From: an uncultured Acetobacteraceae bacterium
Lineage (GTDB): Bacteria > Pseudomonadota > Alphaproteobacteria > Acetobacterales > Acetobacteraceae
Direction of reading: 5' to 3'
DNA length: 64,000 nucleotides
NCBI GenBank assembly: GCA_903918315.1
Contig: CAIXEA010000040.1
Coordinates: 1-64,000, forward strand
Below, in pieces: positions 7,986 to 17,118 of the stretch; the stretch's first letter is position 1, and every line of letters begins with the position of its first letter. The translations under genes and the position numbers were made by a program. The notes under the pieces are model-generated. The model did no database searches. It was given only the letters and a program-made list of their open reading frames with translations, and was not told the origin of the DNA.

Positions 7986-10244
7986 ATGATGGGCTGCCAC
8001 CTGCACCGCCCCCGCGCGGCATTGTTCAAGCGGACGGTGCGACCGAAGCTGGTCGTGTTGGCCCTGCTGCTGTCCATGCCGGCACCGGCATGGGCCCAGA
8101 TCCGGCTGCCCTCCGCGGCCCAAAACCCCCGCTCGGCGCAATCCAACGACCCCGTGACCTTCACTGCCGATCGCGTGGAATATGACCGCGATCAATCGCT
8201 GGTCACCGTGAGCGGCAACGTGGAGGCCTGGCAGAACGGCCATATCCTGCGAGCCGACCAGATCACCTTCAACCGCGATACGGGCGTCGCGGCGGCGCGT
8301 GGCCATGTCGCGCTGCTGGAACCCGATGGGGAGACGCTGTTCGCCGGCTATGCCGAAATGTCGAACGACATGCAGTCCGGCATCTTCAAGGATATGGGGG
8401 CGCTGCTGCCGGAGAATGGTCGGCTGATCGCCAATGGCGCGCGCCGCACCGGCGGCGTGATCAATGCGTTGTCCAAGGTCGTGTATTCGACCTGTGATCT
8501 GTGCGCCACCGATCCCACCAAGGCGCCGCTCTGGCAGATCCGCGCGGCATCGGCCGTGCAGGACAACGAGCACAAGATGATCGAGTACCAGGACGCGGTC
8601 ATGGAGTTGTATGGCGTCCCGGTCGCTTATTTTCCTTATCTGACACATCCCGATCCCTCGGTGCCGCGCCAGTCCGGGCTGCTGACGCCCTTGATCGGGA
8701 ATTCATCGGCGCTCGGCGCCTATTATACGCAGCCCTATTACTGGGTGCTGAACGCCCAGTCCGACGCGACGATCACCCCCAGCTTCACCACCAAGCAGGC
8801 CGTGCAGCTTGACGTGCAATATCGTCAGCGGTTCAACAGCGGCACCTTGTTGCTGAATGCCTCGGGCGGTTACGTGGCCAACGACCCGCAGGGCACCATC
8901 GTGGCGCGCGGGCAATTTTCCTACGACGACACCTGGCGCTGGGGCTTCGACATCAACCGCGCGACCTCGGTCGCCTATCTGCGGTCATTCCATGTCGGGA
9001 TGGACCTCGGCGGCAATCTGTCCCTGCTGCCCAGCACCCTGTATCTGGAGGGCTTCGGCCAGGGCGCCTACACGCGTCTGGACACGATCTCATTTCAAAG
9101 CCTGTCGCAGACGGTTTCCCCCGCGCGGCTGCCGATCGTCGCGCCCCGCTATCTATATAGTTTCGTGGGACAACCGGATGCGCTGGGCGGGCGGCTGAGC
9201 CTGGACCTGGGCGCGTTCAACGTGATGCGGGGCGACGGCACCGATACACGCCGCGCCAGCCTGACCGCCAACTGGGTGCGGCCTTTCACCGGCGTGCTGG
9301 GTGATCTGTGGAAGGTGACCTTGCATGGCGATGTCGCCGGCTACGAAGCCTGCCAGTTGAACGACCAGCCCAATTTTGGCCAGGCCGGGGAGCCGTCGGC
9401 CCTGCGCGCCTTGCCACAAATGGCGATCGATGTCCGCTGGCCGTTCGTCCGCGATGCCGGGGCATGGGGCGCACAACTGATCGAGCCGATGGCGCAGGTC
9501 GTCCTCGCGCCACGCGCGGGCGACAGTCAACGGTTCCGTATCCCGAATGAAGACAGCCTCGACTTCGAATTCTCCGACGCCAACCTGTTCGGCTTCAATC
9601 GCTTCTCCGGCATTGATCGGCAGGAGGGCGGGACCCGGTTGAATGCCGCGCTGCATGGCGCCTGGTATCTGGGCGGCACCACCTTCGACGGGTTGGTCGG
9701 GCAGTCCTATCGCACCTATGACGACCGCCTGTTCACGCCGCAGACCGGGTTGCGCAATCGGGTGTCCGACGTCGTCGCGCGCGGCACGCTCGCCCCGACG
9801 AAATGGCTGGACCTGACTTACCGCACGCGCCTGGATGCCAAGACGATGGCGACGCGGATGATCGACGCCGTGGCGTCCGTTGGCACCGATCGCCTGCGGG
9901 TCAGCGGCGGTTACCTCTATTCCAACGTCAACCCCTACACATACTACGATCAGGCGTCCCCGCCGCCCACCGGGTCTGCCTATTTCACCGCTCGGCATGA
10001 GGCGAGCTTCGCCGTGGCGGGGGGATGGGACAAATACCGGGTCGCCGGATTCGCCCGGCGTGACCTGACGACCAACAAGATGGTCGCCTATGGCGGGGAC
10101 CTGATTTACGACGATGAATGTTTCATCTTGGATTTGCGTTTCAGCCGCCGCTATACGAGCTACCTCAATGATAACGGCGCGACCGCGGTCTTGCTGCAGT
10201 TCGTGTTCAAGACCGTCGGCCAGGTTGGCTATCGTGCCCTGTAA
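7986..10244 (+). CDS. lptD: LPS assembly outer-membrane protein LptD (OstA)
   Basis: A 752-residue outer-membrane protein that inserts LPS into the outer leaflet. The start is placed at ATG 7986, just after the lptG stop. A frame extending upstream to 7917 would run inside lptG. A hydrophobic leader ends at the AWA-QIR cleavage site near residue 38. An OstA-like N-terminal jellyroll follows (DRVEYDRDQSLVTVSGNVEAW, about 60-80), then a long beta-barrel region rich in alternating aromatic residues. The genetic link to lptF, lptG and the chaperone surA supports the call. Confidence 0.95.
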   Translation: MMGCHLHRPRAALFKRTVRPKLVVLALLLSMPAPAWAQIRLPSAAQNPRSAQSNDPVTFTADRVEYDRDQSLVTVSGNVEAWQNGHILRADQITFNRDTGVAAARGHVALLEPDGETLFAGYAEMSNDMQSGIFKDMGALLPENGRLIANGARRTGGVINALSKVVYSTCDLCATDPTKAPLWQIRAASAVQDNEHKMIEYQDAVMELYGVPVAYFPYLTHPDPSVPRQSGLLTPLIGNSSALGAYYTQPYYWVLNAQSDATITPSFTTKQAVQLDVQYRQRFNSGTLLLNASGGYVANDPQGTIVARGQFSYDDTWRWGFDINRATSVAYLRSFHVGMDLGGNLSLLPSTLYLEGFGQGAYTRLDTISFQSLSQTVSPARLPIVAPRYLYSFVGQPDALGGRLSLDLGAFNVMRGDGTDTRRASLTANWVRPFTGVLGDLWKVTLHGDVAGYEACQLNDQPNFGQAGEPSALRALPQMAIDVRWPFVRDAGAWGAQLIEPMAQVVLAPRAGDSQRFRIPNEDSLDFEFSDANLFGFNRFSGIDRQEGGTRLNAALHGAWYLGGTTFDGLVGQSYRTYDDRLFTPQTGLRNRVSDVVARGTLAPTKWLDLTYRTRLDAKTMATRMIDAVASVGTDRLRVSGGYLYSNVNPYTYYDQASPPPTGSAYFTARHEASFAVAGGWDKYRVAGFARRDLTTNKMVAYGGDLIYDDECFILDLRFSRRYTSYLNDNGATAVLLQFVFKTVGQVGYRAL

Positions 10245-10254
10245 ATGGGGCCGC

Positions 10255-11601
10255 ATGAGATCGGAAATGTCTGACATGTCGTCTGTTTTGGTTCGCCCTG
10301 TCCGCCGCGCCGCCGCGCTGGCGCTTACCCTTCTGATCGCCGGGCTCGGGACCGCGTCCGCCGCCCCGGCGGACACCCGGGCGGCATTGCCCGGCGCCGG
10401 CATCGTCGCGGTCGTCAATCGCGATATCATCAGCAAGGATGACGTGGACAGCCGCGCGCGGCTGTTCGCGATGTCCACCGGTTTGCCCCTGTCGGAAGAC
10501 GTGGTGACCCGCCTGCGCCCGCAAATCCTGCGCCAGCTGGTCGATGAACGGCTGCGCATCCAGGAAATTCAGGCCCGCAAGATCGTGGTCTCGGACAAGG
10601 ACATCGCCAGCACCATCCGGGATATCGAAACCCGCAACCACATGCCAGCCGGCATGCTGCGCCAGAAGCTCGTCGCCGGCGGTGCCAGCCAGCGCACCCT
10701 GATCGATCAGATCCGCTCCCAGCTCGGCTGGGCGCAGGTCCTGCGGGAGGCGCTGGGCACCAAGCTCAATATCACCGAATCCGACATCGATGAGCAGGTG
10801 CGGCTGCGCGCCCAGGCCACCGGCCAGGAAGAGTTCCGCATCGGTGAGATCTTCATCCCCATCCACGATCCCGCCAATACCGCGGACTCCCAGCGGTTCG
10901 CCGAAACGGTGATCCATGAGCTGCGCGCCGGCGCCCCATTCCCCATGGTCGCCGCCCAGTTCAGCCAGACCCAGACCGCGTTGGAAGGCGGGGAGGTCGG
11001 CTGGGTGCAGGCCAGCCAGGTCGATCCGGAAGTCGGCCGCCTGCTGGCGACCATGCCGGTCGGCGCGGTCAGCAACCCCGTCAAGGTGGCCGGCGGCTTC
11101 TCGATCGTGATGCTGCAAGGCAAGCGGGCGATGGGGCAGAACATGGCCACGGCCCTGCGGTTGCGCCAGGCCTTCCTCGCGTTCACGACGCCGCTCAATC
11201 CCGCCAATCCGACCGACGAACAGAAGCGCCAGCTCGACAAGGCCCGTACCATCAGCGCCACCGTCCATAGCTGTGACGAGATGGAGGCGGTGGCAAAGAC
11301 CGTCAACACCACCGGCCGTCCGATCGACCCCGGTGAATTGCGGCTCGAAGGCGTCGCGCCGCCGCCATTCCGGGAACTCCTGTCCAAACTGCCGATCGGC
11401 AAGGCCACCCAGCCGCTGGTGGCGTCGGATGGGATCGCCATTCTGACGGTCTGCTCGCGTGAGCAGAAAGTGATGACCAGCCTGTCCCGCCAGGACATCC
11501 AACGGCAGATGATCAATGAGCGGGTCGAGCTGCTGTCCCGCCAGTTGCTGCGCGACATGCGCCGGCAAGCCCATATCGACATCCGCGGCCAGAGCAGCTG
11601 A
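10255..11601 (+). CDS. surA: Peptidyl-prolyl isomerase / periplasmic chaperone SurA
   Basis: A 448-residue periplasmic chaperone for outer-membrane proteins, including LptD. ATG 10255 lies 10 bases after the lptD stop. A Sec leader runs to about residue 38 (ASA-AP). A SurA N-terminal helical domain starts at IVAVVNRDIISKDDV. One well-conserved parvulin domain (about residues 195-290) contains the GG-VGW and AGGFSIVML segments. A second parvulin-like region (about 300-400) is degenerate. It is followed directly by rsmA. The pdxA gene often found between them in Proteobacteria is absent. Confidence 0.93.
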   Translation: MRSEMSDMSSVLVRPVRRAAALALTLLIAGLGTASAAPADTRAALPGAGIVAVVNRDIISKDDVDSRARLFAMSTGLPLSEDVVTRLRPQILRQLVDERLRIQEIQARKIVVSDKDIASTIRDIETRNHMPAGMLRQKLVAGGASQRTLIDQIRSQLGWAQVLREALGTKLNITESDIDEQVRLRAQATGQEEFRIGEIFIPIHDPANTADSQRFAETVIHELRAGAPFPMVAAQFSQTQTALEGGEVGWVQASQVDPEVGRLLATMPVGAVSNPVKVAGGFSIVMLQGKRAMGQNMATALRLRQAFLAFTTPLNPANPTDEQKRQLDKARTISATVHSCDEMEAVAKTVNTTGRPIDPGELRLEGVAPPPFRELLSKLPIGKATQPLVASDGIAILTVCSREQKVMTSLSRQDIQRQMINERVELLSRQLLRDMRRQAHIDIRGQSS

Positions 11602-11626
11602 TCGCGCATCCATCGCGGACCCGGCT

Positions 11627-12436
11627 ATGACCGATCTGCCGCCGCTGCGCGATGTCATTGGCCGGCATGGGCTCGACCCCCGCAAGTCGCTTGGCCAGCA
11701 TTTTCTGCTGGACATCAACCTGACCGCCCGGATCGCCCGCGCCGCGGGTGATCTGACGGGTCGGCACGTGCTCGAAGTCGGGCCGGGACCCGGGGGGCTG
11801 ACCCGGGCGCTGCTGGCCTCCCCCGCGGAAACGGTCACCGTGATCGAGGTCGATCCCCGCGCGGTCGCGATCATGGAGGAGCTGGCTTCCCAAACAGGGC
11901 CCCGCCTGCGGGTGATCGCGGGTGACGCGCTGGGCATGGATCTGACGGCGCTGGTACCCGCGCCGCGCCAGATCATCGCCAATCTGCCGTATAACGTCGC
12001 CTCGCCCCTGCTGATCGGATGGCTGCGCCAGGCCGCTTTGTTTGAGCGCATGACGCTCATGTTCCAGCAGGAAGTGGCCGAACGGATCTGCGCCGTGCCC
12101 GCCACCAGCGCTTATGGCCGGCTGGCCGTGCTGTCCCAATGGCTGTGCCGGGCGGAGATCATGCTGCGCCTGCCGCCCGATGCCTTCGTGCCGCCGCCCA
12201 AGGTCTGGTCCGCCGTCGTCGGCTTCACCCCGCACGCCACCCAGCCCGAGCCGGACCTTTTCGCCCGGATGGAGCGTCTGACCGCGGCCGCCTTCGGGCA
12301 GCGCCGCAAGATGCTGCGCGGTGCCTTGAAACCCTTGGGCGGGGAGGCGCTGCTGGCCAAGGCCGGCATCGCGCCGGAGCGGCGGGCGGAAACCCTCAGT
12401 GTCGAAGAATTCGATCGGCTGGCCCGCCTGCTCTGA
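11627..12436 (+). CDS. rsmA: 16S rRNA (adenine1518/1519-N6) dimethyltransferase RsmA (KsgA)
   Basis: A 269-residue SAM-dependent methyltransferase that dimethylates two adjacent adenines near the 3' end of 16S rRNA. The start ATG 11627 follows the surA stop by 25 bases. A frame reaching 11516 would overlap surA. SLGQHFLLD (residues 21-29) is the family N-terminal signature. SAM motif I LEVGPGPGG is at 49-57, and motif IV NLPYNV is at 119-124. A normal C-terminal helical domain is present. It ends the lptF-to-rsmA run and is convergent with the next gene. Confidence 0.96.
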   Translation: MTDLPPLRDVIGRHGLDPRKSLGQHFLLDINLTARIARAAGDLTGRHVLEVGPGPGGLTRALLASPAETVTVIEVDPRAVAIMEELASQTGPRLRVIAGDALGMDLTALVPAPRQIIANLPYNVASPLLIGWLRQAALFERMTLMFQQEVAERICAVPATSAYGRLAVLSQWLCRAEIMLRLPPDAFVPPPKVWSAVVGFTPHATQPEPDLFARMERLTAAAFGQRRKMLRGALKPLGGEALLAKAGIAPERRAETLSVEEFDRLARLL

Positions 12437-12455
12437 GGGACCTGCTCTGACCGGG

Positions 12456-13442
12456 TTACTGTTTCGGTTTCAGATCGTCAGGCAGGAAGCTCGTATCGAC
12501 GATCTTCGCCCAATCGACCTCACCCGAAAACGCGCCGACGACCGTTTGCGCCCGAATCATCCGGTTCATGCCATCGAAGTCGAAATTCCCCGGCCCCCAA
12601 TAGCGCACCCCCGATTTCGTGTGGCTGGTCAGCAGGTTGGTGAGCGCGGCCTGCGCCACCGGCAGATCCAGTTTATAGGCTTTGGCGATGATCACGGCGG
12701 CCTCGTCCGGGTGCGCATACATGAAATCCACCGCCCGCCGCCGGCCCCGCAGAACCGCGCGGATGAAGCCCCCCTTCTGCGCCACCGCGGCGCCGGACGC
12801 GACGCCGATGACATCGCACAGCGGCGGCAGCACATCCGCCGCATGCACGATCGGCTGGATCTCCGCGGCATTCTTCGACCAGACCGGGTCCACCAGGGTC
12901 GCCACATCAATGGCGCCGGCCCCGAGGGCGACCATCTGCTCCCCATAGCCGCCGACGCGGGTCAGTTCGGCGTCGCCCGGCTGCATGCCGAGTGTTTCCA
13001 GCAGCAGCACGCCCAGCGCCTGGCTGGTGGACCGGGGGTTGGTGAAGCCGATCTTCTTGCCTTTGAGATCGGCCACCGTCCGAATGGCGGAGCCTTTTTT
13101 GCTGGCCCAGATGAATTCGGCGACCGTCAGGACATTGTCGCTGACGATTTTCAAATCGGCGCCCTGCTGGATCGCGGCGACGGTGCCGGCGAGGTCGATC
13201 TCCCCATAAGGGAGGTTGCCGCCCAGCATGATGCGCACCGTCGTGCCGCCGCCGGCGGATGACAGGACGTCGGCGATCTCAGCGCCTTCCTGTTGAAAGA
13301 AGCCTTTCTCCATGCCGATGGCATAGGGCATTCCGTTGGCGCCGATGGTGTATTGCGTGACGACGATCTGCTCCGCCGCGCGGGGGGCGGGGCCGAGCGT
13401 GAGTGAGGCGAACAGCAACACAGCGGCAAAACACAGGCGCAT
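12456..13442 (-). CDS. ABC transporter substrate-binding protein (NMT1/SsuA-like)
   Basis: A 328-residue periplasmic binding protein. The start is placed at ATG 13442 because a Sec leader begins there and ends at PRAAEQ near residue 22; an upstream extension of the frame would run through the divergent amidohydrolase. The mature part has the NMT1/THI5/SsuA pattern: Y..G..GMPYAIGMEKGFFQQEG, a GG-T--I-LGGNLPYGE segment, and ADLKGKKIGF near residue 125. No permease or ATPase lies next to it. The gene is divergent from a dihydroorotase-like gene, hinting at uptake of a related cyclic amide, which is inference. Confidence 0.85.
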   Translation of the reverse strand: MRLCFAAVLLFASLTLGPAPRAAEQIVVTQYTIGANGMPYAIGMEKGFFQQEGAEIADVLSSAGGGTTVRIMLGGNLPYGEIDLAGTVAAIQQGADLKIVSDNVLTVAEFIWASKKGSAIRTVADLKGKKIGFTNPRSTSQALGVLLLETLGMQPGDAELTRVGGYGEQMVALGAGAIDVATLVDPVWSKNAAEIQPIVHAADVLPPLCDVIGVASGAAVAQKGGFIRAVLRGRRRAVDFMYAHPDEAAVIIAKAYKLDLPVAQAALTNLLTSHTKSGVRYWGPGNFDFDGMNRMIRAQTVVGAFSGEVDWAKIVDTSFLPDDLKPKQ

Positions 13443-13595
13443 CCTCGGTATTCCCCCGCGCCCGCCATGGCCATCCAGGGGCTGCGCGCGGCCATACTGT
13501 CGCGCGGCCATCCAGGAGGGAAGGGGCGGGGATGACGCGGGGCCGGGGCCAGTGCTACCTCGTGTTCCAGTTCGGCCGGAAACGGGAGTCGCGCC

Positions 13596-14921
13596 ATGTC
13601 CAACCATTACGACCTGATCCTTCGCAACGGCCACTGCGTCCTGCCCTGGGGCATCGAGGCGACCGATGTCGGGGTGCGCAATGGGCGCATCATCAGCCTG
13701 GGGCTGAACGGGGACGCGACGGCGGACACGGTGTTCGACGCCAAGGGGCTGCACGTCCTGCCCGGCCTGATCGATCCGCATGTGCATTTCCGCGATCCCG
13801 GCGACGCGACGGTGGAGTCGATCCCGACGGGATCCAAGGGCGCCATTCTGGGCGGGCTGACGACGGTGTTCGACATGCCCAACACCACGCCGTCGATGGT
13901 CGATGCCGCCGGTCTGGCCTGGAAGCGGGACTATGTCGAGCGCGTGTCCTGGTGCGACATGGGCATCTATGTCGGCGGCACGCGCGCCAATACGCCGTCG
14001 CTGGGCGACCTCGAACTCACCTGCGGCTGCTGCGGCATCAAGATTTTCGCCGGCAGCTCGACCGGTGACCTGATGATCGAGGATGACGAAAGCCTCGAAA
14101 AAGTCATGCGCTCCGGCCGGCGCCGCATCGCTTTTCACAGTGAGGATGAATACCGCCTGCAGGCGCGCAAGGGCCTGTATAATGTTGGTGATCCGTACTC
14201 GTCCCACATGGAATGGCGGGATGAGGAATGCGCCTTCCTCGGCACCCGCCGCCTGCTGGCCTTGGCACGCAAGACCGGTCGGCCGGCGCATATCCTGCAC
14301 GTCTCGACAGCGCAGGAATTCCAGTATCTGAAGGAGTACCGCGACCTCGTGACCTGCGAGGTGCTGGTCAATCACCTGACCCAGTTCGCCCCCGATTGTT
14401 ATGAGCGGCTGGGTGGCTTCGCGGTGATGAACCCGCCGATCCGCGGCAGGCAGCATATGGAGGCCGCGTGGAAGGCGCTGAATGATGGCACGGTCGATAC
14501 CATCGGCTCCGACCATGCGCCGCATGCGCGGGAGAAGAAGATGCTGCCATGGCCGAACTGCGCGTCGGGCCTGACGGGTGTGCAGACGTTGGTGCCGATC
14601 ATGCTGGACCATGTGAATGCGGGGCGGACGTCGCTGATGCGGATGGCGGATGTGATGTCGGCCGGGCCGGCACGGGTCTATGGCGCGGTCGGCAAGGGGC
14701 GGCTGGCGGCGGGGTATGATGCCGACTTCACCGTGGTGGATATGAAGAAGCAGCGCACGATCGAGGAGAGCTGGATCGTATCCCCCTCTGGCTGGACACC
14801 GTTCGCGGGGACATCCTGCACGGGCTGGCCGGTCGCGACGATCGTGCGTGGCAAAGTGGTGATGCGCGACGATGAGGTGCAGGGCGAGCCAACCGGCAAG
14901 CTGGTGCAATTCAGGGGGTAA
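13596..14921 (+). CDS. Dihydroorotase-like cyclic amidohydrolase
   Basis: A 441-residue metal-dependent amidohydrolase of the class I dihydroorotase/allantoinase group. Metal ligands are HVH at residues 62-64 in DPHVHFRDPG, the likely carboxylated Lys149 in GIKIF, His181, His235 in HVST and Asp306 in SDHAPH. It hydrolyses cyclic amide rings. It could be pyrC but is not near other pyr genes and lies divergent to an orphan binding protein, so allantoinase- or hydantoinase-like catabolism is possible. Length is normal and no motif is missing. Confidence 0.85.
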   Translation: MSNHYDLILRNGHCVLPWGIEATDVGVRNGRIISLGLNGDATADTVFDAKGLHVLPGLIDPHVHFRDPGDATVESIPTGSKGAILGGLTTVFDMPNTTPSMVDAAGLAWKRDYVERVSWCDMGIYVGGTRANTPSLGDLELTCGCCGIKIFAGSSTGDLMIEDDESLEKVMRSGRRRIAFHSEDEYRLQARKGLYNVGDPYSSHMEWRDEECAFLGTRRLLALARKTGRPAHILHVSTAQEFQYLKEYRDLVTCEVLVNHLTQFAPDCYERLGGFAVMNPPIRGRQHMEAAWKALNDGTVDTIGSDHAPHAREKKMLPWPNCASGLTGVQTLVPIMLDHVNAGRTSLMRMADVMSAGPARVYGAVGKGRLAAGYDADFTVVDMKKQRTIEESWIVSPSGWTPFAGTSCTGWPVATIVRGKVVMRDDEVQGEPTGKLVQFRG

Positions 14922-15004
14922 GGCAGCCGATCGTTAACACGGTTTGCCCCGGCGTGCCCCGGCCGCTATGGTCCGCCCGCTTCGCCCCTGGTTCCGGCGG
15001 CGGT

Positions 15005-15034
15005 CCCACGCCGTTAAGCCCCACGCCGTCAAGC
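15005..15034. repeat. 15-bp tandem duplication
   Basis: Two adjacent copies of CCCACGCCGT-AAGC (15005-15019 and 15020-15034), differing at one base, lie just upstream of the TTG start of the next gene. The leader otherwise shows no clear terminator or operator. Confidence 0.7.
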
Positions 15035-15049
15035 TAGTGAGAACAGACG

Positions 15050-15712
15050 TTGGTCGATATTTTCGACGAGATTGATGAGGAACTCCGGGCCGAGAAAGCC
15101 CAGAAGCTGCTGCTGCGGTATAGCGGGCTCATCGGCGGCATCGCCTTCGCGATCGTCGCCGTGGCGGGTGCCTGGCAGGGCTGGAACTGGTGGCAGGCCC
15201 GCCAGGACGCCGCCGCCGCGACCAGCTTCATCGCCGCGATCACCCCGATCGACGCCACACCGACGCTGGAACCGGCGACCCGCGTGAGCCTCGGTGCCGC
15301 CCTGGACGCGCTGACCGTCACCGCGCCGGACGGCTATCGCACGCTGGCCCGGCTGCGATCCGCGACCCTGAAAGCGGATGCGGGTGATTTGCAGGGCGCG
15401 GCGGCTTTGTGGGATCAGGTGGCCGGGGATGGGGCGGTCGATCCGTTGATCCGCGACCTCGCGACCCTGGTCTGGGCGCAGCATTTGATGGATCAGGCGG
15501 ATCCGGCGCGGCTGGAATCCCGGCTGCGGCCGCTGACCGAGCCGGGCAACGCCTGGCGCGCCCTGGCACAGGAACAACTGGCCTTGCTGGACCTGCGGCA
15601 GGGCCGCGCGGACGCGGCCAAGGCCGCGTTCCGCCGGTTGTCGGAAGACGTGACGGCCCCATCCGGCGTGCGCAATCGCGCGATCGCGCTGCTGACCCGG
15701 CTGGATGCATAG
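15050..15712 (+). CDS. YfgM-like tetratricopeptide protein (SecYEG ancillary subunit type)
   Basis: A 220-residue inner-membrane-anchored protein. An acidic N-terminus (VDIFDEIDEELRAEKAQKLL) is followed by one membrane helix (about residues 24-44). A periplasmic helical part holds TPR-like repeats. YfgM-family proteins interact with the Sec translocon and periplasmic chaperones. The start is TTG 15050, since no ATG or GTG fits before the conserved acidic segment. The order with bamB and der downstream is the usual proteobacterial one and supports the call. Confidence 0.82.
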   Translation: MVDIFDEIDEELRAEKAQKLLLRYSGLIGGIAFAIVAVAGAWQGWNWWQARQDAAAATSFIAAITPIDATPTLEPATRVSLGAALDALTVTAPDGYRTLARLRSATLKADAGDLQGAAALWDQVAGDGAVDPLIRDLATLVWAQHLMDQADPARLESRLRPLTEPGNAWRALAQEQLALLDLRQGRADAAKAAFRRLSEDVTAPSGVRNRAIALLTRLDA

Positions 15713-15748
15713 ACGGTGTCGATTTTGAACATAGGAAGGATTGCCCGC

Positions 15749-17104
15749 ATGGCGGTGACCACCAAGCCGAACGCCGGCACAGGGGCCTTATCGCGCCGGG
15801 CGGCGTTGCTGGCGCCGCTGGCCCTGGCGGGTTGCGAAACAATCGATGGCTGGTTGGGCTCCAAGAAGGCGCCGCTGACTGGCAAGCGGGAGGCCGTGCG
15901 CGGCGATCAGCGCGCCCTGACGGCCGATACCGGCATGCGCAAAATCATCCTGCCGGCGCCGGTGCGCAATGCCGGCTGGCCGCAGGCGGGCGGCAACCCC
16001 GCCCATATGATGGGCCACCTCGCCGTCGCGGATGGCCTGTCCCGCGCCTGGGCGTCCAGCATCGGGGAGGGCGGCGGTTACCGCCGTAAAATCCTCGCGC
16101 AGCCAGTGGTTGAGAATGGAGTCGTCTTCGCGATGGACTCCGCCGGTGATGTCTCCGCCTTTACGCTGTCGGACGGCAATCGCCTCTGGCGGTTCGAGAC
16201 CGCCAATGAAGACGCCGATGCCCGCAATATCGGCGGCGGTCTGGGGGTGGATCAGGGCACGGTCTACGCGGCCAACGGGCTTGGCGATATCGTCGCGCTC
16301 GATGCCGCCAAGGGCACGCTGCGCTGGCGTCAATCGCTGGGCGCCCCCGCCCGCTCCGCCCCGACGATCGCCGAAGGGCGCCTGTTCATCACCACCATCG
16401 AAGACCGGCTCGTGGCGCTCGCCACCGATGACGGGCGCTCGCTCTGGAGCTACCGTGGCGAAGGCGCCGGCACCGCGTTGCTCGGGCAGCCGGCACCGGC
16501 CTTCTCCCGCGGGCTCGTGGTCACGGGCTTTGGCTCGGGCGTGATCGCGGCCGTGCGCGCCGAAACCGGCAGCGTTGCCTGGACCGATGGATTGGGCGGT
16601 ACCGCGAGCCTGCGTTCCGGCGTCGTCGATTTCACCGCCATTCGTGGCGCGCCGGTCATCGTCGGCGGCATCGTCTATGCCACCGGCATGGGCGGCCTGA
16701 CCGCCGCCATCGACCTTCCGACCGGCCGCCGCATCTGGGAACGCCAGGTGGGCGGGCAGGACACGCTCTGCCTCGCCGGGGACTGGGTGTTCATGGTGTC
16801 GCTGGACCAGGAAATGCTGGCCATCGACGCCAATGACGGCCGCATCGCCTGGATTTCCCCGCTGCCGCGCTGGGCCACGCCCGAAAAGCGAAAGGATCCG
16901 CTGACCTGGTACGGTCCCATTCTGGCCGCCGATCGGCTGGTCGTGACCGGCAACAGTGAGGAGGCCTTGTCCATCAGCCCCTATACCGGCGCCATTCTCG
17001 GGCGCCAGCCATTGTCGGCCGCCGCCTCGCCCGTGTCGCCAGTTGTCGCGGACGGCACCTTGCTTGTGGTATCGGACGATGCGCGGCTCTTGGCGCTGCG
17101 CTGA
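15749..17104 (+). CDS. bamB: Outer-membrane protein assembly factor BamB
   Basis: A 451-residue lipoprotein of the BAM complex folding an eight-bladed beta-propeller. ATG 15749 is preferred over an upstream GTG (15716) because AGGAAGGA sits at the right distance and a lipoprotein leader follows, with lipobox LAGC around residues 27-30. PQQ-like repeats recur, such as GVVFAMDSAGDVSAFTLSDGNRLW and later LVALATDDGRSLW. It lies between the YfgM-like gene and der, the standard arrangement. Confidence 0.94.
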   Translation: MAVTTKPNAGTGALSRRAALLAPLALAGCETIDGWLGSKKAPLTGKREAVRGDQRALTADTGMRKIILPAPVRNAGWPQAGGNPAHMMGHLAVADGLSRAWASSIGEGGGYRRKILAQPVVENGVVFAMDSAGDVSAFTLSDGNRLWRFETANEDADARNIGGGLGVDQGTVYAANGLGDIVALDAAKGTLRWRQSLGAPARSAPTIAEGRLFITTIEDRLVALATDDGRSLWSYRGEGAGTALLGQPAPAFSRGLVVTGFGSGVIAAVRAETGSVAWTDGLGGTASLRSGVVDFTAIRGAPVIVGGIVYATGMGGLTAAIDLPTGRRIWERQVGGQDTLCLAGDWVFMVSLDQEMLAIDANDGRIAWISPLPRWATPEKRKDPLTWYGPILAADRLVVTGNSEEALSISPYTGAILGRQPLSAAASPVSPVVADGTLLVVSDDARLLALR

Positions 17105-17118
17105 ATCGGTCAAAAATC

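Noticed and set aside
13443-14909. Long N-terminal extension of the binding-protein frame (total 817 codons)
   Set aside because: The extension is antisense to the amidohydrolase. The real leader peptide starts at 13442.
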